Of a stretch of DNA of 30,045 nt, positions 1 through 10,815 are shown piece after piece; within the stretch, counting starts at the first letter, position 1; the number at the start of each line of letters is the position of its first letter. A model generated the notes under the pieces. The model was not told where the DNA came from and did no database searches. It worked only from the letters and a program-made list of their open reading frames with translations. The stretch is from Scenedesmus sp. ARA3 (taxonomy: Eukaryota; Chlorophyta; Chlorophyceae; Sphaeropleales; Scenedesmaceae), in contig RWJK01000656.1 of the NCBI GenBank assembly GCA_004335835.1, positions 3,284 through 33,328 on the forward strand, in the 5' to 3' direction. Made by a program: the position numbers and the translations under genes.

Positions 1-2
1 CT

Positions 3-380
3 ACCCCACCCCCTGCCTCCCCCTCCCCTGCCCCTCCTGCAAGCATCACCTGTGCCAGCTCAAATGAAGCCGGCGAGCGCTTCCCTTGCCCAGATGGCTT
101 CGCTTACATTGCAGACTCAGGGCCCCTGCCCGCCAGCATCGACAACTGCTGCGCATGCATTCCCAGTCACTTCATCCACCCGGGGCTGCTTTTGGGCAAG
201 TTTGGGAAGTTCAAGGGTGCTGGCTGTGTGAAGCCGCCAACCCCACAGCCGCCAACCCCGCCAGGGCCTGAGCCGAATGATGAGAAGGTCATTCAGCTTG
301 GCCCGCTGACGATTGTGAAGCAGCGAGGGACGCCGTTCCAGGTGCTGCCCTTTCCCTTCCCTTTCTTTGGCAGGCGGTGA
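3..380 (+). CDS. C-terminal part of a Pro/Cys-rich secreted or wall-matrix-like protein (5' end outside window)
   Basis: The frame beginning at base 3 is open from the window edge to a TGA at 378-380, about 125 residues. It starts with a Pro/Ser/Ala-rich linker (PPPASPSPAPPAS). A cysteine-bearing segment follows, with ITCASSNEAGERFPCPDGF and then DNCCAC. A second proline-rich spacer (KPPTPQPPTPPGPEP) leads into a basic end, PFPFPFFGRR. Proline-rich spacers around small Cys modules are typical of green-algal extracellular matrix and wall glycoproteins; that family link is inference, and no specific family is recognised. Oddity: the stop codon lies inside the first unit of a tandem array whose units each contain GTGAGA. 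The apparent C-terminus could therefore instead be an exon ending at 377, with the gene continuing downstream. No TGTAA polyadenylation signal is seen within the next 2 kb. Confidence 0.45.
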   Translation, partial: TPPPASPSPAPPASITCASSNEAGERFPCPDGFAYIADSGPLPASIDNCCACIPSHFIHPGLLLGKFGKFKGAGCVKPPTPQPPTPPGPEPNDEKVIQLGPLTIVKQRGTPFQVLPFPFPFFGRR

Positions 381-520
381 GAATCTTGGCAGGCGGTGAG
401 AATCTTTGGCAGGCGGTGAGAATCTTTGGCAGGTGGTGAGAATCTTCGGCAGGCGGTGAGAATCTTTGGCAGGCGGTGAGAATCTTTGGCAGGCGGTGAG
501 AATCTTTGGCAGGCGGTGAG
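369..520. repeat. 20-bp tandem array, about 7.6 copies
   Basis: Units begin GGCAGGCGGTGAGAATCTTT. The first copy (369-387) is one T shorter; full copies follow at 388, 408, 428, 448, 468 and 488, and a partial copy at 508-520. The copy at 428 has two changes (GGTGG and TTCGG). The array starts within the coding frame of the preceding gene and supplies its TGA. Every unit contains GTGAGA, which resembles a 5' splice site. Confidence 0.95.
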
Positions 521-1380
521 GAGCATGGCTGTGATGATGCAAGGAGGATAGCATGGCATGCATGTGTGCATGCATGCTGGTGCGCACAAACTATCTGTTG
601 CTGGTGTGCTGCAAACCGCCACCCCTGGTACGGTTGGTAGGAAATAACATGCAGTCCGCAATCCTTACCTGCTTAGCAGCACGCCAGGCATGTGAGCCCG
701 GTGAGTCCAGTGCTGTTTGCGTGTGTGTGAAAAGGGCACGTAATGGCATGTTCAGCAGGGCTATGCTGCACCACCACACGTCGTGCTGCAAGGCAGAAGC
801 AGAGGCAAGGCGAGGTGTTTTTGGTGTGGCTGAACCTGGCAGTTGTGAAGGCAGGGTTTAGGATACAGGGAACCCGGGGTCTGTTGCAGTGATGCAGTGC
901 AGGGTGAGCTCTGTGGAATGGTGGGCATATGTTACATAAGTTAGTAACGCAGGGCATCGGCATCACTGCTGCAGCTGCAAGGCAGGCTTTAGGCTTGTGG
1001 TGTGTGCCGGGCTAGTATCATAGGCGCCTGTGCTGTATATGCAGTTTGGTGCCGGGCACAAATTACATGGTACCTCTAGAACTGGAGTTGACATGTGGCT
1101 GGTGTGCAAGGTTTGGGAGTTTGAAACAGATCAACTGCTGCAGCCACACAGTGCCGCGTTGGCTGCAGTGCGCCCACTTTTTGCAGGTCAATATGTATTG
1201 TAGCGAGTATTACTGCATACACATGCTTTGTCACCGTTGGTGAGTCTTGCCAAGCATCCGGTAGTACACCGCTTCACTTGGTCATGCTGCTACATTATTA
1301 TGCATGTATTTTAATGCATGGACTCCATGCACTCCATCATGATGATGTGATACTGCAGGGCACATTTGCAGGACAGCTGC
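521..1380. other. Stretch without a recognisable gene
   Basis: Short overlapping frames occur on both strands, but none shows a domain, a convincing codon pattern or splice-linked continuation. The sequence is rich in TGCATG-type words (for example 553-580) and has no clear promoter. It could be 3' UTR or an intron of the upstream gene, or intergenic DNA. Confidence 0.5.
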
Positions 1381-1555
1381 GCTTCTTGCAGGAAGACCGC
1401 TGGCAGTACAGCTGCGCTTCTTGCAGGAAGACCGCTGGCAGTACAGCTGCGCTGCTTGCAGGAAGATCGCTGGCAGTACAGCTGCGCTGCTTGCAGGAAG
1501 ACCGCTGGCAGTACAGCTGCGGTTCTTGCAGGAAGACCGCTGGCAGTACAGCTGC
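1381..1555. repeat. 35-bp tandem array, 5 copies
   Basis: Five consecutive 35-bp units start at 1381, 1416, 1451, 1486 and 1521 and differ by only a few substitutions (CTTC/CTGC/GTTC near the unit start, ACC/ATC in the middle). Each contains CTTGCAGGAAG. Thirty-five is not a multiple of three and no unit contains a stop in any frame, so all six frames stay open across the array. This explains the many overlapping open frames seen here, which should not be taken as genes. Confidence 0.95.
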
Positions 1556-3988
1556 GCTTCTCTGCTTGTTGCTTGCAATCGCTTGGGCACTGCACCTGGT
1601 TGGGTACACAGTGAACGGCGTGGGGCTCTTCTTTGTGCGCACACCAGCTATTTGACGGTCTGCAAGCACGCAGGCAGAGATCAGGTTGAGGTGTGACTGC
1701 GTACACAGCTGGCTCATGCTGTTTAGCAACAGCAAGAAGCTAGAAGGAGTCTGCTGCCCACAGCATGCTGAGGTGCAAAGCAAGGCCCTGTGCGGCAAGG
1801 TGCACTGCAGTACACGCAGTACAGCAAGCCGCATGCGCTTTATTATGAGTGAACAATCATGTTGTACTGGTACTGCCGAGTGTGCTGTACTTGACTTCCT
1901 AGCCGTGGCACACGCGAGCATGGCGCATGTGATACGGAAGCATGCATCAGTTGCTGGTCATGGTCTGATAGAGGACAGAAACATGAGGCATACATGCTCG
2001 CATGCATCCTGGGACAGCCAGGCACAAGCATGCGTGCAATTGGTGCCGGTGCAATGTGCAAGGGTTGTTGCTGTTGTGCAGTATGGTGAGGCTCTGCATT
2101 GAGGCTGGTGCGCAGTGCAGAGGTTGGCCTGCTGCAATGCAGCTGATGTGAATGGGTGTTAGGTATGTCAGCGCCCTGTTTACCCTGCTCGGCATTGCAT
2201 TGCTGCAACGAGGTGTTGCAGTTTCATTTTGTTGCCCAGTTGCTGCATCTGCTGTCCACATGACGCGCCATGTGATGCATGATGCTGTGCACAGCTGTGT
2301 CGGGATGGAAAGCATGCACAGCAAGGGCGCCTGCTGCGCTCCCCAGATGCATGCCTTGTGAAGATGCCATGTCAGTGAAGTATAAATCACACACGCAGGC
2401 ACATAGCGCTCGTGGTTGTGTGAAGTACAGCAACAGGCTTTACACATGTAGGCTCTCAGCCTGTGACATACTACTAGTATATACTTACTGTTACGTATTA
2501 TGTATGTAAAGCATGTCCTTTTGTTGCTGCTTGAAACCCTTGCTGGATTGCTGCTTTGCTCAGCAACCTGAGTCATGTGGATGGTGACATGAGCATGGTT
2601 GGGAGGCCTGATGTATGTGGCGCATGTGTTTCTGTGGACGCAACAGTTGACGGCTTACAGCTGCCAGTGTGGTCCGAACTACATGTGACATGTGAGCGTG
2701 CAACGCGGGTCATGACACTGCTGCATGGAATTGAATTGCAACAACTCGGTATGTTTCACAGGTACGCAGGGCAAGGGTGCGTACGTAAGCAGCATGTGGC
2801 TTCCATGCTTGATCCAGCCGACTGCCAGTGCTTGGCATCGCCGTTCCATGGCAGCAATGCTTTGCCCAGTAGGTGTGCTGTGAATTTATGGAAGACACAT
2901 CAGGTAGTGCTTCGGCTAGCCTATAGGCTCTAGTTATGTGGTGTGACGTTCGCAGTTGCATGCCACACAGGCTGCACTGGTCCCATTGCCTAGGGGAGAC
3001 TGGGATCAGTGCACAATGTACGAATAGGCCAAAGACAGCACTATGCTGTTTTGAGACTTTGCGGCAGGCTGGGTGGTGGCGCCACTTATTTTTCTTCATC
3101 AATGTTACCCGGTAACATTACCATCGCCTGATCTGCAGATGCTTGACTGTTGCCCAAAAGTCAAACTGGTGCTCGGAACAGTGCGATACTAGCTGCCAGC
3201 AGGTGACACCAATCAGGCCCGCTGACCCGCTGCATCATTTCATAAGATGGCATGCTCCACAAGTAGTGGATATAAAGTTGTTCATGGATGTGAACTCAAG
3301 TGTAAAGAGCGGCATCGCACTGCAGCAGTGCCCGTTGCACACACCCATACACATCCAACTGTGCTTCCTGGCCCGAGCAGTCGCAGCTGCAGCACGCTAT
3401 AATACAGATCCATCACATCACACCCAGAACAAGTTTGTGCTGCAATCAGCCGCTGTTGCTGTGATAGCTCCTCAATTCCAGGAGCACTGCACAGCCACAG
3501 ACAGCCACAGACTTCCACAGTGTGAACAGTTGGTAAATGCTCTCAGTGAACTCAAAGAAAGAATAGCCCGAACCAATCGCAAACCAAAACAAGTGGGTTC
3601 CCAGTTATGCACACATGCTGCATGTGTATGCGACTGTGCATGCGCAAGACAGAACCCAGGGTATAGTACAGCTTGCCATGCACACACGGCCTTGATTAAT
3701 GGTTGCCAGCAGAATCCTCCAGAGCAGCACCATCATGCCAAGCAGAAGCAAGACTTCAAACGCCGACTGGGTCAAACAGCACGGCAAACCACATATGAAG
3801 CGACAGGTTGCTCAGCCAGCACACACGCTTCTTCATCATCCCTACAAAAACAGCCACGGCTGCACCATGAGCATCACGCACCAAGCCAACCATACATCAC
3901 ACACCTGCATCTACCCCAACCACCTCAAACCAAGCCGACCCCTACCCCAGTTGCTGCTCTCCCTTGCCCTGGCCTGCTAGCACACCAC
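1556..3988. other. Stretch without a recognisable gene, including the 3' flank of NiR
   Basis: No frame on either strand shows a recognisable domain. A TGTAA on the plus strand at 2505-2509 is the first such signal downstream of the gene at the window's left edge. The part from about 3140 to 3988 is the 3' flank and probable 3' UTR of nitrite reductase on the minus strand. No minus-strand TGTAA is visible there for at least 900 bases, so its polyadenylation site is not identified. The long plus-strand frame at 3143-4168 is antisense to the NiR end and is not supported. Confidence 0.5.
3101..3119. repeat. 19-bp perfect palindrome
   Basis: AATGTTACC, a single central C, then GGTAACATT form a perfect 9+1+9 inverted repeat. 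It lies in gene-poor DNA about 0.9 kb beyond the NiR stop codon. Nothing nearby identifies a function; it could be a protein-binding site or a fossil of a transposon end. Confidence 0.8.
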
Positions 3989-6900
3989 CTATGCAGCAGC
4001 CTCCAGCGGCGTCGCTCCAAAGTGCTCCACCAGCAGCTGCTGCAGCTTCGGCAGCAGGTAGTCCTCATGGCACGGCACGCCGGCCTCGATCTCAGCAGCC
4101 AGCTCCGGGTTCTCACCAATCTTCCCGCCCAGGAAGATCTTCACACCCTCAACCGCCTTGCCATCTAGCCTTGCAGGACCCCCCATGAGCCCAATGTCTG
4201 CCACCTGCGCCTGACCGCAGCTGTTGGGGCAGCCCGTCCAGTGGATGCGCACGGGCCGTGGCAGGTGCAGCGAGGCTTCCAGCTTGGAGACGACCGCCAT
4301 GGCGCGCTGCTTGGTCTCGATGAGGCCGAAGCCGCAGAACTGCGAGCCGGTGCAGCTCACCAGCCCACGCTCCAGGTTGCCTGCAAGCGGCATGGGGCAT
4401 GCAGTATGTGAGTGCATGTGTATCTAATGCGACTGCTGGGTTGACATGCCATGAGCTTGTGACTGGGCATGAGGTTTGCAAAACGTGCCAGCGGCCAGCA
4501 TGCAGCGTTCTTGCCCATGCATTGAAGCCTGCCGACTGTGCATGCAGACATGCATGCACATACACAGAAGATGCAGAGCGCCCTGTAACATGCAACAGCG
4601 GAGCTAGTATCGAACCCGCTGCAAGGCCATGAACTCAAGAGCTCAACATGAGCCCCACAGCCGCCTCTTGCACCCACCTGGGTTGACCTTGAACTTTGCA
4701 AAGATAGGCTCCGCCAGCATGGCAGGCAGCGAGGCATCAGGCACGTTCACAAACAGAATGTTCTCCTCAGGGGTGAGCCGCGCAGTGCCATCACCATACT
4801 GCTCAGCCACGCGCGCAAACTCCTGTGGTGACAGATGCAGCAGCAGATGGCGTGGCAGCGGTCAAAGGTCAGCAGCCGGCAAGCAATTAGGGGGCCGCTC
4901 GTGCTGGGGTCTGCATTGGCAGCAGCACTGCCCGCGACGGTTCATGCCGGTGCGCGTGCTTCTCGCCTGTCAAGTATGGTGCAGTGCACTGCTGTCCTGC
5001 ATGAACCTGCCGTAGCTGTACATGCTGCTGCTGCAGCATGCAGCATGAAAGCACAGCTACACAAAGCTAAAAAGTACAAGTAGCTGTCTTGCAGCCACCC
5101 ACCTCCAGGTCTTCTGCCTGCAGGCGCCCAGAGGGCACCGACACGCCCACCCAGTTCAGGCCCTGCTGCTTCTGCGCGTGCACGCCCAGCAGGTCGCGCC
5201 TCTCCCATGGCTCATCGTATGCCACATGCATTGCTGGCGCCAGCTGAGTGCCGGGGCCCATGGTCTCCGCCACCAGGTTTGAAAAAGCCTCAAACCCTAG
5301 CTGCTCGATGAGCCAGATGAGGCGCGTCTTCTGGCGGTCACCACGGGGGCCGTGGTCCCTGCAGGAGAATGGATACAACATGGCAGCAGGTAGAGTTCAA
5401 ATGACGTGTGAGCAGCTGAGTGCCTGCTGCAAAGACGGCAGCGCAGCGCTTGATAAGCAACAACAGCAAAAGCAGAGTGTGCTGCTGCTGCAGCAAAGTA
5501 CATGAGCTAACCAGCGCTGCTCATATGCAGCTGCAGCATGCCTTGTGCACATCACAAATCCAAAACCACAAGCCTCCAGGTGTTTTTGTGTTTGTTTCCG
5601 CCGGGTCATCAAGCAGCAGCCGTACCTGAACACACGCAGCAGCGCCAGCGTGAAGGGGATGAGCTGGTCCTCTGTGACTGCCACGCCCAGCGGCACGCTC
5701 ATGATGTTGCGCTTGATGCTGAAGTAGCCGCCCACCACCACGTTGAACAGCAGCTGCCCGCTGGCGGGGTCGCGCACCGCCTCAAAGCCCAGGTCGTTGA
5801 TCTGAGTGGCGGAAGGGACAGGTGCAGGAAAAAGGACAGTCACGCAACAGCAGGGAGCAGAGGAAGCAGACAGTGAGCAGTGCAGCCCACCCCGTTCGAT
5901 CTGGCGGTAGGGTAGAGCCAGAGAAACATCTAATAAAAAAATACATCCAAACCCTCACTCCAGCTGCTGGTGGTTGTATGGCAGCAGCGCCCACTCACGC
6001 CAATGCCCGGCGCACCTGTGTGTGTGGGAAGTCGTCGCGGGTGGGGCTGATGCACACATTGATCTTGCGGGGCAGGTTTGCAAACTCCTCATTGCCCCTG
6101 CCGCCGTTGAACAGCACCTTGTTCATTTCGCGCAGCACTGGCCTGCGCTTGCAGAAAAGGGGCCAGGGAAATAGCAGAGTGCAGGCAGCAAGGAGTTGCT
6201 GGCAGGGATTTGCCCACAGGCTGGCAAGACAGACAACAGAACAGGCCAAGCTAACACTGTGCTTTGGCTGCTTGCGCTGTCACAGCAATACTGTGCAGCA
6301 AAGTGCAGGAGGAGTTTTCCCTTGGTAAATGAGTCATACAGCGCCAAGGCATCAAATTAACACCCACACAGGTGCCCAAGAAGCATCTGTGAGCCCAGCC
6401 CAGAACCACATCACTACCCAACAAGATCCGCACATACTTCATGCGCTGCCCACGCTGCGCGCTGTACTACACCAGAAACAACCCCAGTTTGCAACCCACC
6501 TTGTGTCAAACAGCTCGTGTGGGTCCAGGCCTGCGATGGGGCTGCCTGTCAGGTTGCGCACGCTGTCCATGCCGCTCTGGAAGCTGCCCATGTCGTGCTG
6601 GATAAGCCCCTCAATGATGCCGTCAGCATCCTCCAGCTTCACGCCACGCAGCTGCAGGTTGGCGCGCGTGGTGATATCTGCGCAGCCGTCCTCGCCATAC
6701 TTGCTGATGATGCTGGCTGCGTAGCGCAGCTGCGCGGCGTTGATCTCGCCGTTGGGCAGCTGCATGGTGGTGATGAAACAGAGAGGGTGCAGAGATGGAG
6801 TGAGGCATTGCATGGGAGGAGAAGGCAGGCAGTGGTAGGTGGCAGCGGATGTACCGTGTGGAGCATCACCATGGTGCAAGCATGGTGAAGGAGGCATGAA

Positions 6901-8211
6901 GGAGGCAGCGTGTGCAAGCATCCCCACCACAGCCTTGCCTGCAGGACTTCACATCAGTGAGCACCATGCTGTCAACTTCCCCTGCAACAATCCTGCGAAC
7001 TCCAAGCACCCTGACGCCCGCACCCACTCTGCTTTTCCACTCACGCCACTGCTCTCCTGTGTGCAACAGGAGAATCACAGCCATTCTCTGCATCCTGTGA
7101 AGCCACAACACAGCCACACCACGCGCAGAAGCCTCACCTTGAGGCGCATCATGAAGCGCTGCGGTGTGCGCTTGCCCCTGTGGAAGAGTCCTGCAAACTT
7201 CATGCGGATGTCCACGTCATCGAGGTTCAGGTCTTCCCACTTAGTGGTGCCCTCGCGCAGTAGCTTGGCCAGCTCTGGCACCTCACTCCACATGGTGCTG
7301 CCACACTTCTCTACCTTGACCTGCAGGAAAAGTGAGGCCAATGAGGTGAGTATGGCTAGGCTGCTGCAGCCTTGTGATGGGCTGCTGCTGTGTATGTGTG
7401 TGATGCACCGCAAACATAAGAGATGGAAGCCCAGCACTGCAGTACAACTGCCAGATAATGACGTGCAAGCTGCGCTTGCATGACTCATGCCAGACTGCTG
7501 CATGAGTCACGCCAGCTTGCAGGACAGGTGATTGCCAGCAAAAGCTGAGGTAACAAAGTGGCTTTCTGTTCAGCAGCAAGCCTGCAGTTTGCTGTGCAGC
7601 GCTGCCAGGGGTGCATGGAGCAGCAGGTCAGTGACTCATGATGTGATGCCAGTGCAGCCGTTGCAACGCTGCGTACACATGCGCCGAGCACTTTATCCTT
7701 TGCATAGCTGCAAGAGCTGTCATTCTTGGTTTGGGCTGCTGCCATGGTCCTCAAAGTTCAGCGCACCTTTTCAAACTTTGAGGCCTTCTTATCTGTTGCA
7801 CGGACACGTGCCTCCTCAGACAAATGCTTCAGCCCACTGGTTGGGGTGGCGCCGGTCTTGGTCTGTGATGGTTGGGCAGGTGTGAGCATAAGTTGGCCAT
7901 GATGCAGTTGTGGAAGTAATTACAGCTATGTTGCTGCTGTTCCGCCTGCAACAAGCATGACTAAGTGCTGCTGTTGCTGTTGCTGCAAGGTGACAGGAGG
8001 GAATGACACCCACGTCCATGCTACAAGCTACCAGGCAGCGGCATGAGCACAGACACACTACGTTTACATCGATGGGCCTGAATTTGGGCCAGACACTCAC
8101 AGTGGGCTCCAGGGTTGCTGTGCAAGCCACTTTGAGGGACCCACGACTAGGGCGTGAGCTGGTCAGCACGCGCTGCCCATTGCCCATTGGGCGCATACAA
8201 TTTGCTTGCAT
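3989..8211 (-). CDS. NII1: Ferredoxin--nitrite reductase, chloroplast (9 exons)
   Basis: Reduces nitrite to ammonium with six electrons from ferredoxin in the chloroplast stroma, using siroheme and a 4Fe-4S cluster. Minus-strand exons: 8211-8101, 7862-7767, 7320-7138, 6759-6500, 6142-6016, 5801-5626, 5358-5103, 4822-4678 and 4380-3989. All introns are GT-AG and the frame closes at 581 residues, the usual size. Residues 1 to about 30 look like a transit peptide ending LKVAC. Family landmarks are KWEDLNLDDVDIRMKFAGLF, FMMRLKLPNGEI, DGCADITTR and RDHGPRGDRQK. Cluster ligands are C461 and C467 (CTGSQFC) with C502 and C506 (CPNSC), at the spacing known for plant NiR. An in-frame ATG at 8316 would add 35 residues; the 8211 start is preferred because it gives a normal algal leader. 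The nearest gene upstream on the same strand is MOT1, and the siroheme-making SirB lies just beyond it. Confidence 0.95.
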
Positions 8212-9242
8212 GATGATATTTCTTTGTTGCAACGTGCGGAGTCGGCTCTGGTAATTTTGAAAGCGCGAGCTGACACAAAAGGTGTTCGCAGAATGCTTGG
8301 ACAGCAAAGAAATCACTGAGTACTGTTATATGTCGGGAAGTATTGTTGAGAACACCGCAGCCTTGCCTGTTAATGTACAGGGCGGGCTGGGCCATCGCGA
8401 TTAGGGACCATTAGAGGGGCCCCTTGGCACTGGGACCAGGCAAGGACATCAAACAAGCCTTGAACGCACCGCATGCTGATTGCGTTTTAGCGCTTTCATA
8501 GCACATAATCACGCAGAATGTTGCTGCACTACACAGCCCATGTGATGTACGGACGTGGTCGTGGGGTCACATGGGTGGTCAGCTGCCCCACGAGCACCAG
8601 TACACGCGAAAGAAGCACTGCAGGCTAAATGGGCCCTGTGCATGGCACTATGTATGGTTCATTTGGTTGTCATTTGGCGTTTTCTCATTATTGGATCGGC
8701 AGCCTGACTGAGCCGAACACGCCAAACCAAACTCTGTTCTCTGCACTGGCATTGTGCCTTTCGGTGCCTACGCCCACCAGAGACAGTTTCCCGTGACCTT
8801 GGTTCATGCGTCGACGAGATACTAGCTCAGGCATTCACTGGCAAAGGTTGCTGCTGCAGCTGTGCAGTGGGCTGGCAGCAGCATCAAGCTGCAGTGCGCT
8901 GGCTTGAGAGGGGGCTTGAGAGGGGGCGCCAAGCAGCGGATGTTATGAAGGTGTGCAGCGGTGTGGCATGGTGTTCTCTGGCGCAACATACATTTGCCCG
9001 AGAACTTGGTCAGCTTAAGCTCAGCATCTACACTTTGGCAGCCTCTCGTGCAGATGAATATACTTACATGTGCTCGTGGCGTGCCAGCAACAGCAGCATG
9101 AGGGTTTGCAACAAAAGCTGCCGCAAGCCGGCGACATCTGCAGCCATGCGGCCACCAGGCCCTCTGCTGCCATAATGCGCCCACAGCCGCAGCACGGTTA
9201 CACACACACACCTACGTAGCTACATACGGGTGTTTTCCCACC
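8212..9242. other. NiR upstream region / MOT1 3' flank
   Basis: About 1 kb between the NiR start and the MOT1 stop, both genes reading leftwards. It must hold the NiR 5' UTR and promoter. No recognisable gene is present. A 13-bp unit, GGCTTGAGAGGGG, is repeated in tandem at 8901-8926 with one change. No TATA box or nitrate-response element can be assigned with confidence from sequence alone. Confidence 0.5.
9198..9202 (-). terminator. TGTAA polyadenylation signal of MOT1
   Basis: TTACA on the plus strand reads TGTAA on the minus strand, 41 bases past the MOT1 stop codon. TGTAA is the usual green-algal polyadenylation signal. A second copy lies at about 9063-9067, so either or both may be used. 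Confidence 0.5.
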
Positions 9243-10780
9243 TCACACATTGCAGTAGTGCTCCTGCTGCTTTCTACGCCTCCAGCGGGCTTGCAGCTGT
9301 CCCACACATACAACAGCCCTCTCATACCCCGCCACAGCTGCACACCCTCCTAGCCCCACAAGGAACCCTAGCGCTGTATCACCCAGCCCCATGATTGCTG
9401 CAGCAGTCAGCAGCATGAAGCCAACACCCCGGGGCTCTCGCTCCTTGCCAGCAGCAGCAGCAAGCTCCAGCCCTGACAGTAGCAGCATAGAGCCCAGCAG
9501 GGGCCCCGGGAACTGCTGCAGCAGCGCCAGCAGGGAGCTGCCAAACAGCAGCGCCAGGCCAGCCTTGAGCAGGCCTAACAGAACAGGTGCAGCACCTGAG
9601 CGTGCACCAAACTTGTACTGCAGGACAGGCGGCACAGCAGGGAGGAGTGCGAGATGATGAACTACAGTGAGATGAGCCAGGCCAGGGCTTCACTTTGTGG
9701 GTTGGAGCGCATGCAGCATGCCGACAAAGGCAACAGACAGTGATGAGCATACACCCCACAACCCATACAGCGCTGCGCATCAGCTGCTGCCATCCCGCCG
9801 CTGACACAAACACGCAAGAAGCTGCTCAGCAGCAACAGCTGGCTCCATCGCAGGTCTGTACAAGCAGGTGCTGCTCCCGCTGCAGAGCTTGCATGCACCA
9901 TCACTGCCAGCCCCAGCCACCCGTGCACCTCCACGCGCCTCACCTACCAACAAGCCCTCCGGAGCCATGGCAGCAGGGGTGACGCGCACACAACACACAG
10001 GCCATGCATTGCTCTACAGCACCTGCTGCCGCCTTGCACTGCTGACAGCTGACACAAACACGTAAGCTGTTCAGCAGCACAGCTTGCTCCATTGCACTGT
10101 AGCAGCACTGCTGCTCCTCTAGGGCTTCCCAGCGCCACTGGCAGTTGAACTGCCAGCCCCAGCCATCCGCCACAATCCACCGACATGCGCCTCACCTGCG
10201 CAGCCAGCCCTCCTGAGCCATGGCAGCAAGGAAATGCGCCCCACCAGCAGCCCACCAGATTCATCAGCCCCACGCTCACAGCCACAGGCCCAGGCCGCCA
10301 GCGCCAGCCATCCTTTTCCAACCGCTGCGGGAAGAGCTGCTGCGCCAGCTGCGTCACAGCAATGCATGAGTTGAGGCTGGTCAGCGGCAGCTGAGCAAGC
10401 CCTGCTTTCAGCACGCCAGATTTGAACTGCTGCCAGGTTGGTGTGAAGAGCTGTGGGATGCTAGGGCCGAAATGAAGGCCTGAGAGCACTGAGGGGTGTG
10501 CAATTGGCGTCAGCACCAGACCCAGCAGCACCACCACAAGCGCTGATGGGATGCCAGCAGCAGCAGTGGTGCTGCTGCTGTTAGTGGAGCAGCCGCTGTC
10601 AGGCAGTGCTTGCTGCTGCTGGTGCTGTAGCTGCTGATCTGCAAGCAAGTGCTGGTCTTCACCAGTCAGCTGCTGCTGCTGCTCAACACCTGAATGTCCC
10701 ACATCACATGCACCATGCCGCATCTCGCTGCTGCGCCCTTGCTGCTGCCGCTGCTCGTCCCCTGCATCTCCCAAAGCACC

Positions 10781-10815
<35 letters not shown>

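Noticed and set aside
1282..1921. Several long overlapping frames on both strands
   Set aside because: They are produced by the stop-free 35-bp tandem array and have no independent support.
3143..4168. 341-residue plus-strand open frame
   Set aside because: It overlaps the last NiR exon antisense, shows no domain, and its composition (His/Gln/Ser-rich) fits a shadow of the minus-strand gene and its 3' flank.
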